DNA from: DAOULT01 sp964646625
GTDB taxonomy: Bacteria; Chloroflexota; Anaerolineae; CAZYHC01
Length of the DNA: 64,000 nt
Assembly: GCA_964646625.1 (NCBI GenBank)
Contig: CAZYHC010000006.1
Location: 1 to 64,000, forward strand
Direction of reading: 5' to 3'
Made by a program: the position numbers and the translations under genes. Within the stretch, counting starts at the first letter, position 1, and every line of letters begins with the position of its first letter. The notes under the pieces were generated by a model that made no database searches, had not been told where the DNA came from, and saw nothing but the letters and a program-made list of their open reading frames with translations. Of the stretch, positions 9,907 to 18,790 are shown in pieces.

Positions 9907-10143
9907 ATGGAAACCGAGCAAATCACTATTCGCGTTGACACCGAAGCAGCGCGCGTTTTCAAGTCTGCTTCGGAGGAAGAGCGACGGAAATTGGAGGCGC
10001 TGCTCAGCATCCGGCTCGTCGAGGCGACTAAGACGGGCAACTCATTAAAACAAATTATGAGCGAGATCAGCCGAAAAGCGCAAGAGAGAGGGCTGACACC
10101 GGAAATTCTGAGGTCGATCACCGTGTGCGATGAAAGGAGCTAA
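9907..10143 (+). CDS. Small antitoxin-like protein
   Basis: A 78-residue protein beginning with a short beta-strand ITIRVDTEAARVF and two helices (SEEERRKLEALLSIRLVEA; LKQIMSEISRKAQERGL). This architecture resembles ribbon-helix-helix-type antitoxins that usually precede a PIN-domain toxin, but no PIN gene follows. AGGAG lies 11 bases before the ATG. Function is inferred only from shape and from position beside hicBA. Confidence 0.6.
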   Translation: METEQITIRVDTEAARVFKSASEEERRKLEALLSIRLVEATKTGNSLKQIMSEISRKAQERGLTPEILRSITVCDERS

Positions 10144-10146
10144 GCT

Positions 10147-10374
10147 ATGTTAAGGCGGATTTTTGATCTTTTTCGTCGGCGGAGTAGCGAACCAGCAGTA
10201 GCTCGGACAGAAGATATTGAGACCTTGCGTCGCGGAGCTGAAGCAGCGTTGTCGCACCTCCGCCGAACACTCGAGGACTTATCAAGTGAGATGGACTATA
10301 TTCCTGCGGAAGCTAAAACAGGAGCAGTTCGCCTCCTAGATCAGGCAAAGCAACAACTTCCCCACTTGGAATAG
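10147..10374 (+). CDS. Hypothetical small helical protein
   Basis: A 75-residue highly charged protein with a basic amphipathic N-terminus (MLRRIFDLFRRR) and two predicted helices. It starts 3 bp after the preceding stop with GGAGC upstream, so it belongs to the same transcript. No family is recognised. Confidence 0.5.
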   Translation: MLRRIFDLFRRRSSEPAVARTEDIETLRRGAEAALSHLRRTLEDLSSEMDYIPAEAKTGAVRLLDQAKQQLPHLE

Positions 10375-10383
10375 GAATGCAAC

Positions 10384-10797
10384 GTGTTGAGCACCCAGCC
10401 TGCGCCCTCCAAGGAAGCCTTGCAAGCTCTGATAGCTAGGATTTCAGATACAGAAAAGAACCTACGTATCTTGAAGTTGCGAGGTGTTCACCGGCGTAAC
10501 CTCAATATGTTGGAAAAACAATTGGCAATGCGGCAATCGGCGTTAACGATGGATGAGTTGCAGGTAACCCTGCAACCACAGATAAGTCGCGAACAGGAAG
10601 TAGTTCGGTCCCTAGAAGCGAAGGAGAAACTCGACCCGCATGAACAAGAATTGCCAGGAATCCACCGATGTAATCTTGAACTATATCAGCAAATGTTAGC
10701 CGGAAAACGTCCGTATGCCCCATTACATTTACTGAACCAGGTCATCTCTGAGGAGCAAGCTCTTGCAGATATTGATGCTGATCTTGCTCGTTTGTGA
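10384..10797 (+). CDS. Hypothetical coiled-coil protein
   Basis: A 137-residue, almost all-helical protein starting at GTG 10384 (a TTG follows at once). It contains two similar halves: a motif LRGVHRRNLNMLEKQLAMR near residue 33 recurs as LPGIHRCNLELYQQMLAGK near residue 85, suggesting an internal duplication of a helical hairpin. It sits in the run of small genes between hicBA and the glycosyltransferases. Function unknown. Confidence 0.55.
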   Translation: MLSTQPAPSKEALQALIARISDTEKNLRILKLRGVHRRNLNMLEKQLAMRQSALTMDELQVTLQPQISREQEVVRSLEAKEKLDPHEQELPGIHRCNLELYQQMLAGKRPYAPLHLLNQVISEEQALADIDADLARL

Positions 10798-10803
10798 TAC
10801 TCT

Positions 10804-11148
10804 ATGGAAACATCCGAACGGGAATGGATTTGGCAAGGACGAGATAAAGAGGGGATCGAATGCCGAATAGCCGGAGAGCAGTGGGAAAGCCATGTAGCTA
10901 AGCGACCAGAGATCGAAGACGCTCTGGACTTAACCATTCAAGCCATGATCGATCCCGAAACAGTAGAGCCGGATAAACACAGAAGCCCAGATGAACCGAG
11001 GCGACACTTTCGCCTGCTGACAGTATCGGGAGTTGGAAGGTGGGAGGGTTATCACCTGAAGGTTAGTGTCAAATATGTTCGCCAAACAACAGGGGAGTGG
11101 ATAATGTTTTATCAAAGCTGCTGGTATGAGAGAGGAGTAGGCCGATGA
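10804..11148 (+). CDS. Possible RelE/BECR-fold toxin-like protein
   Basis: A 114-residue protein whose first half reads like phage-associated BECR-fold nucleases: a WESHVAKRPEIEDAL helix (His near residue 30), then TIQAMIDPETVEPDK, then beta-strands with Arg/His-rich turns (RRHFRLL, YHLKVSVKYV, WIMFYQSCWY). The match is by pattern only. It ends inside the ATG of the next gene (4-bp overlap), a spacing typical of toxin-antitoxin pairs. Confidence 0.5.
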   Translation: METSEREWIWQGRDKEGIECRIAGEQWESHVAKRPEIEDALDLTIQAMIDPETVEPDKHRSPDEPRRHFRLLTVSGVGRWEGYHLKVSVKYVRQTTGEWIMFYQSCWYERGVGR

Positions 11149-11504
11149 AGATACGGTCTTTAGGCTACAATCCAGAAGCCGATGAGCTTGATCTGTTGAT
11201 TGATGTAGATGCGCCGGTCCCCGCTGAATCTATCCCCATTGATGCCGGAATTTACATCCGGCGAGACCCGGCTACGGGCCGCGTGGTGGGGGCTTTCATC
11301 CGCGGTTATTCTCTTTTCGTGAGAAAAGTTCGGGATAATCAACCTATCCCTTCTGAGCTGTCAACCGCTGCGGGATTTGTCGCCGAACTTGAAGCCATCA
11401 TAGCGTGGCAAAGAGAAGTCGATGAACTATCACGAAACCTGGCCGGCCACCTGGGAGATACGGTGCGACAGGGAGAGCTCATCCAGGCTCTTCTAAATAC
11501 TTAG
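11145..11504 (+). CDS. DUF2283-like small protein, possible antitoxin
   Basis: A 119-residue protein. The N-terminal half (YNPEADELDLLIDVDAP, then a GIYIRRD turn and GRVVGAFIRGYS) has the hairpin pattern of DUF2283 proteins (YDPEADxLYI ... GRVVGIEI), which are often partners of small nucleases. The C-terminal half is helical. It overlaps the preceding toxin-like gene by 4 bp. The role as antitoxin is an inference from pattern and pairing. Confidence 0.55.
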   Translation: MKIRSLGYNPEADELDLLIDVDAPVPAESIPIDAGIYIRRDPATGRVVGAFIRGYSLFVRKVRDNQPIPSELSTAAGFVAELEAIIAWQREVDELSRNLAGHLGDTVRQGELIQALLNT

Positions 11505-11519
11505 AGAAGATAAGCAACC

Positions 11520-13709
11520 ATGCGGAGTGGAAGCTGGTTAGACGCTTCACTTTTATTTTTTCTGGCCCTTTTGCCCAGGGCCTTTGGCTTGAACGTCTTT
11601 CTGACCGCCGACGAGCTATTGTGGATCGAGCGTTCGGCAGGGTTCCTGGCGGCCATCATGAGCGGGGCCTGGGCCGAGACCTTTCAGGTGGGCCATCCTG
11701 GGGTCATCACCCGCTGGACGGGGCTATTGGGCATCCTCGCCAGCTATTGGCCTCACCTTCAAGCGAAGGCCGGAGAGCTCTGGCTCGATACCGTAACCTT
11801 CGAGACCTTTCTACAAAGGCATCCTGAGCGTATGGCTAAGCTGGCGATAGCGGTCAGGCTGCCCACCGTGCTTCTGGTCTCGTTCTGCGTGGTGGCGGCT
11901 TACTTTCTGCTCAGGCGGCTTTTCGGAAGACAGGTGGCTTTGCTGGCCGCCGTCCTTCTGGCCCTGGATCCCTTCTATCTGGCCCTCTCGCGGGTCATAC
12001 ACCACGATGCCCTCAGCGCCTCTTTCATGTTGCTCTCCGTGCTGGCTTTCATGGTTTATCTGCGGGAGGAGCGGTACGTGTTCCTGGCGGCCTCGGGCCT
12101 GGCGGCAGGACTGGCTTTTCTATCCAAGTCTCCATCGCTGTTCCTGGTGCCCTTCACGGGCCTCATGAGTCTGTTTGCCTGGTGGGAGCGAAAAGGGCGC
12201 TTACAATCATGTAGTAACGACTTAAGTCGTTACTACCAGGCGCTATTCCGCCTGTCGAGAAACTGGGCCATCTGGGGGCTGGTAGGGCTGGTGGTCTGTT
12301 TCGTGCTGTGGCCCTCCATGTGGGTGGCGCCCTGGAACACCGTGCTGGGAGTATGGGACAAGGCCACCGGCTACGCCGCCGCACCCCACGAGCGGTCCAA
12401 CTTTTTCATGGGCCGGGTTCAGCCCGATCCAGGGCCCCTCTTCTACCCTGTGGCCGTGCTCTTCCGTCTGACGCCCCTGACCCTGCTGGGGCTGGCGGCC
12501 TTTTTTCTCCCTGTGCGTCTTCTTATCAGGGACAAAAACGAATCGGGAACAGGGCCAACTTTGCCAGGGGGTTACCTGGCCTCTTTGTGGGGCTTTGTCG
12601 TTTTATACCTTATGTTTATGACCACAGGGGCGAAGAAATTCGACCGTTATAGTTTGCCTGTCTTTCCCATGCTGGATATCCTGGCTGCTGCCGGTCTGTC
12701 TAACCTGTTTCGAGTTGCGTGTTCCAGGGTTAAGTTTATAGCCACAGAGGGCACAGAGTTCACAGAGGTTAAAGCCAAATCTCTCCGTGCTCTCTGTGTC
12801 CTCTGTGTACTCTGTGGCTCTATTGCTTTTGCTCTGCCCCATTATCCCTATTATCTGACTTACTACAATCCTCTGCTGGGAGGCATCCAGGGAGCGGCGA
12901 AGGTGTTGCTGGTCGGCTGGGGAGAGGGCTACGAGGCGGCGGCGGCCTACCTGAACCAGAAAGAGGACGCCAGCCAGTTGAAGGTAGCCACCTGGTACGC
13001 CAAAACGATTTTCGCTCCCCTTTTCCGGGGGCAATCTTACAAGCTGTCGGTGGATAGCCAGGAGCCTATCGGGGTCGTGCCCTGGTACGAAACTGATTAC
13101 GTCGTGTTCTACCTCAACCAGGTGCAGCGGCTCATCCCCAGCGTCGGCACGGTGGACTTCTTCCTGGCCCGCCAGCCGGAGTACACCGTCCGTCTGGCCG
13201 GACTCGATTACGCCTGGGTCTACGAGGTGCCGACCGAGGTGCCGCTGGAGGCTTATCCCTATCAGCGCCCCACCACGGTCGATTTTGGTGGGGCCATTCG
13301 TCTGCTGGGCTACGACGTGGAGAGCCAGTTGTTTGTGTGGGGAGAACAACGTTATCTCGACCTTACCCTGTACTGGCAAAGCCTGCGCCCTGTGGCCGAG
13401 GACTACCGCGTTTACCTGGAGATGCTCGACGGCGACGGTCACGTCCGCAGCGAAAGCGACACTTACCCTGTTTTCGACGGTTTTCACACCAGCCAGTGGG
13501 AGACGGGAGTTATCCTGCGCGACCGGCGCGGTGTGGAGATTCCGCCCGATATTCAGCCAGGCATCTATCGGGTCTCGGTACAGTTGTTCGATCCCGATTC
13601 AAATAAGAGCCTGAAGCCGGACGGGGAGGAGGACCTGATGCTAGGAGTCAGGGTCTTGATCAGGCCGGGGGGACGGGAAATCGAGCTGGAATGGGGTGAG
13701 GAAGGATGA
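11520..13709 (+). CDS. Family-39 (ArnT/PMT-like) membrane glycosyltransferase, copy 1
   Basis: A 729-residue GT-C-fold enzyme that should transfer a sugar from a polyprenyl-phosphate donor to an acceptor on the outer face of the membrane. The first periplasmic loop has the catalytic acidic pair Asp31-Glu32 (NVFLTADELLW); a second conserved Asp lies in SRVIHHDA (about residue 163). Around eleven membrane helices end near residue 440, then a soluble domain follows, including one beta-sandwich module (LLGYDVESQLF ... FDPDSNKS, about 580-715). Two palindromic elements are embedded in frame: 12211-12236 and 12741-12818. It is the first of five consecutive paralogs and overlaps the next by 4 bp. 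Confidence 0.85.
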   Translation: MRSGSWLDASLLFFLALLPRAFGLNVFLTADELLWIERSAGFLAAIMSGAWAETFQVGHPGVITRWTGLLGILASYWPHLQAKAGELWLDTVTFETFLQRHPERMAKLAIAVRLPTVLLVSFCVVAAYFLLRRLFGRQVALLAAVLLALDPFYLALSRVIHHDALSASFMLLSVLAFMVYLREERYVFLAASGLAAGLAFLSKSPSLFLVPFTGLMSLFAWWERKGRLQSCSNDLSRYYQALFRLSRNWAIWGLVGLVVCFVLWPSMWVAPWNTVLGVWDKATGYAAAPHERSNFFMGRVQPDPGPLFYPVAVLFRLTPLTLLGLAAFFLPVRLLIRDKNESGTGPTLPGGYLASLWGFVVLYLMFMTTGAKKFDRYSLPVFPMLDILAAAGLSNLFRVACSRVKFIATEGTEFTEVKAKSLRALCVLCVLCGSIAFALPHYPYYLTYYNPLLGGIQGAAKVLLVGWGEGYEAAAAYLNQKEDASQLKVATWYAKTIFAPLFRGQSYKLSVDSQEPIGVVPWYETDYVVFYLNQVQRLIPSVGTVDFFLARQPEYTVRLAGLDYAWVYEVPTEVPLEAYPYQRPTTVDFGGAIRLLGYDVESQLFVWGEQRYLDLTLYWQSLRPVAEDYRVYLEMLDGDGHVRSESDTYPVFDGFHTSQWETGVILRDRRGVEIPPDIQPGIYRVSVQLFDPDSNKSLKPDGEEDLMLGVRVLIRPGGREIELEWGEEG
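12211..12236. repeat. 26-bp perfect palindrome inserted in frame in GT39 copy 1
   Basis: The left half GTAGTAACGACTT is followed at once by its exact reverse complement. Of the three forward frames two contain stops (TAA or TAG); the gene uses the only open one, giving SNDLSRYY. A second copy with two changed bases is at 22313-22338 in GT39 copy 5, in the same frame but at a different place in the protein. Confidence 0.8.
12741..12818. repeat. 78-bp inverted-repeat element in frame in GT39 copy 1
   Basis: It starts GCCACAGAG and ends CTCTGTGGC, with iterated CACAGAG on the left and CTCTGTG on the right arm. It adds 26 codons (including IATEGTEFTEVKAK) between a membrane helix and the next conserved segment. 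A 60-bp relative is at 14939-14998 in copy 2. Confidence 0.8.
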
Positions 13710-16297
13710 AGCCAGAGAACGCAGAACGAAGCAGTGCGCTGAAGCGCACTTCAGCTTTCAGCCTGGGGCTTGAGCCCCAGGCCCTGCTCCTCTTCCTGAT
13801 AGCTTTGGGGCCGCGCCTTCTGGACCTGGGCGTTTTCGTCGTCCCCGACGAGCCTCGCTGGATGAACCGCTCCATCGATTTTCTGCGCGCCGTCCTGGAG
13901 GGCGATTTCGGGAACACCATTCACGCCACCGCCCCTGGTTTGACGCCCGGCGGGGTCCCGGCCAAGTGGCTGGCCTCTCTGGCCCTCCTGGCCCGGTACT
14001 TCGTTTTTGGGCAGGGGCTCGATGCCCCGGCGGTCAACGCCGGGCTGGAGGGCTTTCTGGACTGGTTGCAGGCCCGGCCTCAAAACCTGATGGCTATTCT
14101 GGTCTACGTCAGGTGGCCCATCGTGCTCGTCAGCGCCCTGAGCGTGGTGCTCGTCTATCTTCTGGCCCGAAAACTCTACGGCCATAGGGCGGCTTTTCTG
14201 GGCGGACTTCTGCTGGCTCTGGACCCCTTCTACATAGCCCATTCTCGCGTGCTCCACACCGACGCTCTGACAGCCATCTTTATGACCCTGTCCGTCCTGG
14301 CTTTCCTGCTCTACCTGGACGGGCGCCGCTCCTACGGATGGCTCCTGGCTTCGGGAGTGGCCGCCGGGCTGTCCTGCTCCACCAAAACCGGCGCTCTGTT
14401 CCTGGCTCCTCTGGTGGGGCTGTGGGGGATGGTGGCCTGCCTCCTGGAAGCGAGGGGCTTGAAGGGGATCGAGTTTAAAGGGTTTCTGCGCCTGGCCCTG
14501 GTCCTGGCGGGCTGGGGGCTGGCGGCGGCCCTGGCCTTTGTCCTGGTCTGGCCCGCCATGTGGGTTGATCCTCTGGGGACCCTGTACAACACCTTCGCGC
14601 GCGCCAGCCATCTCGTCGAGGCCGGGCAGGATCAGTTCTTCCTGGGGCGGGTGGTCACGGATCCCGGGCCAGGATTCTATCCCCTGGTCGTTCTCTTCAG
14701 GGCTACCCCCCTGACTCTGTTGGGGTTGTTGGCTGGAATTGTAGCGCATAAGCGCCGCTCAGGGTGGAAGCAAAGTTTGTGGCTGTGGAGTTACGTCGTC
14801 CTCTTCGTGGTTTTCCTTTCCCTCAGCCCCAAGAAGAACGACCGCTACATCTTGCCCGTTTTCCCCGCCCTCGACATTCTGGCCGCGGCGGGTCTGTGGG
14901 ATTTATTTCGGATCGCAAGTTCCAGGCTTAACCCTATAGCCACAGAGGGCACGGAGTTCACAGAGGTTAAAACTAAATTTCTCGGTGTACTCTGTGGCTC
15001 TATTCTGGTTTTGCAGGCCGGGTTTGCCCTGCCTCACCATCCATATTATCTGACCTGGTTCAATCCGGCGCTGGGCGGGATGCGCTCTGCCTCGCGCCTG
15101 CTGCTGGTCGGTTGGGGTGAGGGTCTGGATCAGGCGGCGGCTTATCTGAACGAACGACAGGAGGCGCGGGAAAGTCGGGTGCTGGCCTGGTATGCGGCGC
15201 TGGGTTTCGACACCATGTTCCAGGGTGAATGCCGGGAACTGAGCCCCAGAAGGCAGCCTGCCAGTGATGTCTGGCCCTGGTACCAGGCCGATTACGTGGT
15301 CTTCTACGTCAATCAGGTGCAGCGCAACCTGCCCGACGACAAGATGGTGGCCTTTTTCCGCGCCCGCCAGCCTGAGCATACCGTGCGCCTGAAAGGCCAG
15401 GATTACGCCTGGATTTACAGGGTGCCCCACGAGGTCCCTGACGAGGTCCCTGAAGAGATCCCTATGGAAGTCTGGCCCTTCCAGCATCCGCTGGCCGCCG
15501 ATTTCGGGGAGGTGGTGCGCCTCCTGGGCTACGAGGCGGAGGAGCCGCGAGAAGAGGAAAATGGGACGCTCTCCCTGCCCCTCACCCTGTACTGGCAGAA
15601 TATGGGGGAACTGGACGCCAACTATCGCTTATATCTCAAAGTGGTCAACGGCGTCTACCACGTCTGGGGTGGACAGGAAGGGTATCCCCTCTGGGACGGA
15701 TTCATGACCAGGGATTGGCCGCAGGGAGTGGTCATCCGCGACGAGCGCCAGCTCGACATCCTGCCGGGCACCCCGCCGGGCTCCTACGGAGTGACGGTCG
15801 AGTGGCTGGCCCCCTATTCGGGCCGCACGCTGCCCTCCGACGGGAACTTGTTGCTTGGCCCCTTCGACCTTCCTCTACATCGGACCTCTGCTTTGGACGT
15901 AGAGCATCGGCTGGAGATCGATCTGGGTGACAGGATTCGTCTTTTGGGTTATAATGTCGAGAGCGGTTTTCGACCGGGCGATGGCCTGCACCTGACCCTT
16001 TTCTGGCAGGCTTTGCGGGAGATCGACCAGGACTATACCGTCTTTGTTCACCTGGCTGATGAGCAAGGAAATCTTTGGGGACAGAAAGACAATCAGCCGG
16101 TGGATGGCTTCTATCCTACCACAGAATGGGTGAGCGGGCAGTTTGTGCGCGATCAGTACGATTTGTTCATCGCGCCGAATGCGCCGCCGGGCCAGTACCG
16201 GATCGAGGTGGGGATGTACCTGGCGGACTCCGGTCGGCGGCTGATGGTTAACGGTCGAGATAAAGTCCTGTTGGCAAACATAGAGGTAAAGCCATAG
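13706..16297 (+). CDS. Family-39 membrane glycosyltransferase, copy 2
   Basis: An 863-residue paralog with the same plan: acidic pair in GVFVVPDEPRW, SRVLHTDA, about eleven membrane helices, then two tandem beta-sandwich modules (about 600-720 and 735-860) where copy 1 has one. The N-terminus is unusual: codons 10-26 are made by a double-hairpin repeat (13733-13782), so the protein starts with about 30 extra residues before the first membrane helix. A second element (14939-14998) lies in frame before LVLQAGFALP. The last 340 bp are identical to the end of copy 3. The start overlaps copy 1 by 4 bp. Confidence 0.85.
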   Translation: MKPENAERSSALKRTSAFSLGLEPQALLLFLIALGPRLLDLGVFVVPDEPRWMNRSIDFLRAVLEGDFGNTIHATAPGLTPGGVPAKWLASLALLARYFVFGQGLDAPAVNAGLEGFLDWLQARPQNLMAILVYVRWPIVLVSALSVVLVYLLARKLYGHRAAFLGGLLLALDPFYIAHSRVLHTDALTAIFMTLSVLAFLLYLDGRRSYGWLLASGVAAGLSCSTKTGALFLAPLVGLWGMVACLLEARGLKGIEFKGFLRLALVLAGWGLAAALAFVLVWPAMWVDPLGTLYNTFARASHLVEAGQDQFFLGRVVTDPGPGFYPLVVLFRATPLTLLGLLAGIVAHKRRSGWKQSLWLWSYVVLFVVFLSLSPKKNDRYILPVFPALDILAAAGLWDLFRIASSRLNPIATEGTEFTEVKTKFLGVLCGSILVLQAGFALPHHPYYLTWFNPALGGMRSASRLLLVGWGEGLDQAAAYLNERQEARESRVLAWYAALGFDTMFQGECRELSPRRQPASDVWPWYQADYVVFYVNQVQRNLPDDKMVAFFRARQPEHTVRLKGQDYAWIYRVPHEVPDEVPEEIPMEVWPFQHPLAADFGEVVRLLGYEAEEPREEENGTLSLPLTLYWQNMGELDANYRLYLKVVNGVYHVWGGQEGYPLWDGFMTRDWPQGVVIRDERQLDILPGTPPGSYGVTVEWLAPYSGRTLPSDGNLLLGPFDLPLHRTSALDVEHRLEIDLGDRIRLLGYNVESGFRPGDGLHLTLFWQALREIDQDYTVFVHLADEQGNLWGQKDNQPVDGFYPTTEWVSGQFVRDQYDLFIAPNAPPGQYRIEVGMYLADSGRRLMVNGRDKVLLANIEVKP
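13733..13782. repeat. Double-hairpin repeat inside the N-terminus of GT39 copy 2
   Basis: Hairpin 1: AGTGCGCT / AGCGCACT with a 2-base loop. Linker TCAGCTTTCA. Hairpin 2: GCCTGGGGCT / AGCCCCAGGC with a 2-base loop. The same geometry with different, compensated stem bases is found at 55316-55366. Confidence 0.8.
14939..14998. repeat. 60-bp inverted-repeat element in frame in GT39 copy 2
   Basis: Bounded by GCCACAGAG and CTCTGTGGC like the 12741-12818 element, 18 bp shorter (a multiple of three). It encodes IATEGTEFTEVKTK and lies at the same place in the protein as in copy 1. Confidence 0.8.
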
Positions 16298-16779
16298 CAA
16301 GAGGAGAGTATGCGAGCTAAATTTTGGCGTTCAACGGCCGTGGCCGGCCTGTTCCTATTTTTCCTGGCTTTGATCCCTCGCCTCTTATCGCTGGACGTTT
16401 TCTTGACCCCTGACGAGATAGCATGGTTTCAGAGGGTCAGAGACTTCACCCTGGCTGCCTGGCAAGGGAACTGGCACGCTCTTCCCAATCCAGGCTATCC
16501 CGGAATTCCTGTGCTGTGGAGCGCAGCCTTTGGGATTATGGTCAGGCTGGCCTTACCTTTGCTTTCGGCCAGTAACCCTTATGCCCTTTTGAGCGAGAGC
16601 CTGGAATGTTTCCCTTGCCTTCTGTTGGCCGTGAGGATGCCCTTTGTTTTTATATCCTCAGCCGGGGTGGTGGGCCTCTATCTCCTGGCTCGCGAGCTGT
16701 TCGATGACAGGGTGGCCTTTCTGAGTGGTCTTTTGCTGGCCCTGGAGCCTTTCTTTGTAGCTAACTCACGCGTCTTTCA
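15957..16779 (+). repeat. Identical direct repeat block A1 (partner 18450-19272)
   Basis: The 823 bases, covering the end of copy 2 and the first 157 codons of copy 3, recur at a constant offset of 2493 bp with no difference seen by eye. It is flanked by diverged sequence on both sides. Confidence 0.8.
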
Positions 16780-18790
16780 TAGCGATGCTACAGTAGCAGT
16801 GTGCATGACTCTGGCCCTTCTGGCCTTCCTGGTCTATCTGGAGCGGCGGGAGTTGCTGCCTCACCTGGATGCCGGGGAAAGGCTTTCCAGGCGCACAGGC
16901 TTGTTCTACCTGATCCTGTCAGGAGTGATGACCGGCCTGGCCTGTTCGACCAAGCTGTCTTCTTTGATCTTAATCCCCGCTATATCCTTCATAGCCGCTA
17001 TCGTCTATCTTTGGACCACCCTCCGCCTGGGCAGGCTGAACCTGAAAAGGGCCTGGGAGCTACTCTTTATTCTGGCTGTGTGGTCAGGGATAGCGACCTT
17101 AACTTTTACCCTCATCTGGCCGGCCTTTTGGGTTGAGCCTCTGGAGGCTGTCGATTGCGTGTGGTCCTGGCATGCTGAGAAGATCGCCGCCGGGCATCTC
17201 CAGTTTTTGTTCGGTAAGGTGTCTCTTGATCCCGGCCTTCCCTTTTATCCCGTCGTCTTCCTCCTGCGGGCCACGCCGCTGATGATCTTCGGGCTGCCGG
17301 CCGGACTTATCTTACTGAAAGAGGAAAGGAAGGAACGGCCAGTCCTGGTCTGCCTGCTGGCTTACGTGGCCTTATTTTTCTTGTTCGTGTCCCTGAGCCG
17401 TAAGAAACAGGACCGTTATCTTCTGCCCGCTTTTCCACTGCTGGACATCGTGGTCGCGGCGGGCCTGTGGAATTTATTTAAGGTGACAAGTTCCAGGTTT
17501 AAGGTTAGCCCTTCATGGCAGCCTGGTTTTCTGGCAGGGTGCCTGATTTTGCAGGCAGGCTTTAGCTTGCCCCACCATCCCTATTATTTTACCTGCTATG
17601 ACCCGCTATTTGGCGGAGGATGGCTGGCTCCAAAGGTGATCCAGACGGGGTGGGGCGAAGGTTTGGATGAAGTAGCCCGCTATCTGAACAGCAGAGAGCA
17701 CGCGCAAGATTTGGAGGTGGCGGTCCCCTACAGACAATTTATTTTTGACTACACTTTCGTCGGCAAGGGCCGCCCCATGACGCGGCGGACCTTTTTTTGG
17801 GCTGATCTCGATTACGTGGTATTGTACCTCAACCAGGCGCAGCGCCACATTCCCGACCAGGAAGCGGTGGACTATTTTCGTTCTCTCAAACCAGAATACG
17901 TGGTGCGTCTGAAGGGCATTGATTACGCCTGGATTTATCGCAAACCTACTTCTCTGCCTCCCAATCTCGTCCCCAATCGGGGAGCCGATCGGGTAGCCTT
18001 CGGCGATGAGATCTTTTTCCTCGGCTACGATGCCTTTGAAAATATGGTGGCGCACACCGGCCACCTTCAAATCGATCTTTTTTGGCAGGCTTTGCGCCCG
18101 ATGGACGAGGATTACACCGTGCACCTGAAGCTGATAAACGGCGCTTACCACGTCTGGGGGCAGCAGGCAGGGCGTCCGGCCTGGGGCAGCTTTCCGACCA
18201 ATCGCTGGAGGGAGGGAGAGGTGGTAGGCGACAGGCGGGAGATCGAGATAATGCCGGGCACCCCCCCAGGTTACTATCACGTCTCCGTCATCCTGTATGA
18301 CCTCCACGGCGAGCAAGGGTTGGAGCCGGAGCTGCTTTTAGGCCCGGTAAAGATTCCGCAGCAGGAAGGACTGACCGTTGACGACCTGGACATAGAGCAT
18401 CGGCTGGAGGCCAACCTGGGTGACAGGATTCATCTTTTAGGTTATAATATCGAGAGCGGTTTTCGACCGGGCGATGGCCTGCACCTGACCCTTTTCTGGC
18501 AGGCTTTGCGGGAGATCGACCAGGACTATACCGTCTTTGTTCACCTGGCTGATGAGCAAGGAAATCTTTGGGGACAGAAAGACAATCAGCCGGTGGATGG
18601 CTTCTATCCTACCACAGAATGGGTGAGCGGGCAGTTTGTGCGCGATCAGTACGATTTGTTCATCGCGCCGAATGCGCCGCCGGGCCAGTACCGGATCGAG
18701 GTGGGGATGTACCTGGCGGACTCCGGTCGGCGGCTGATGGTTAACGGTCGAGATAAAGTCCTGTTGGCAAACATAGAGGTAAAGCCATAG
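16310..18790 (+). CDS. Family-39 membrane glycosyltransferase, copy 3 (tandem duplicate)
   Basis: An 826-residue paralog: acidic pair in DVFLTPDEIAW, SRVFHSDA, membrane part to about residue 440, two beta-sandwich modules at the C-terminus. GAGGAG precedes the ATG. It is a tandem duplicate of copy 4 at 2493-bp offset, but identity is patchy: 16310-16779 and 17183-17901 are identical to copy 4, while 16780-17182 and the C-terminal third differ. The extreme C-terminus is instead identical to copy 2. This mosaic pattern indicates gene conversion, or possible misassembly. Confidence 0.85.
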   Translation: MRAKFWRSTAVAGLFLFFLALIPRLLSLDVFLTPDEIAWFQRVRDFTLAAWQGNWHALPNPGYPGIPVLWSAAFGIMVRLALPLLSASNPYALLSESLECFPCLLLAVRMPFVFISSAGVVGLYLLARELFDDRVAFLSGLLLALEPFFVANSRVFHSDATVAVCMTLALLAFLVYLERRELLPHLDAGERLSRRTGLFYLILSGVMTGLACSTKLSSLILIPAISFIAAIVYLWTTLRLGRLNLKRAWELLFILAVWSGIATLTFTLIWPAFWVEPLEAVDCVWSWHAEKIAAGHLQFLFGKVSLDPGLPFYPVVFLLRATPLMIFGLPAGLILLKEERKERPVLVCLLAYVALFFLFVSLSRKKQDRYLLPAFPLLDIVVAAGLWNLFKVTSSRFKVSPSWQPGFLAGCLILQAGFSLPHHPYYFTCYDPLFGGGWLAPKVIQTGWGEGLDEVARYLNSREHAQDLEVAVPYRQFIFDYTFVGKGRPMTRRTFFWADLDYVVLYLNQAQRHIPDQEAVDYFRSLKPEYVVRLKGIDYAWIYRKPTSLPPNLVPNRGADRVAFGDEIFFLGYDAFENMVAHTGHLQIDLFWQALRPMDEDYTVHLKLINGAYHVWGQQAGRPAWGSFPTNRWREGEVVGDRREIEIMPGTPPGYYHVSVILYDLHGEQGLEPELLLGPVKIPQQEGLTVDDLDIEHRLEANLGDRIHLLGYNIESGFRPGDGLHLTLFWQALREIDQDYTVFVHLADEQGNLWGQKDNQPVDGFYPTTEWVSGQFVRDQYDLFIAPNAPPGQYRIEVGMYLADSGRRLMVNGRDKVLLANIEVKP
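17183..17901 (+). repeat. Identical direct repeat block B1 (partner 19676-20394)
   Basis: A 719-base block identical to the equivalent part of GT39 copy 4 at the same 2493-bp offset. It covers the second half of the membrane domain and the following soluble segment. Confidence 0.75.
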
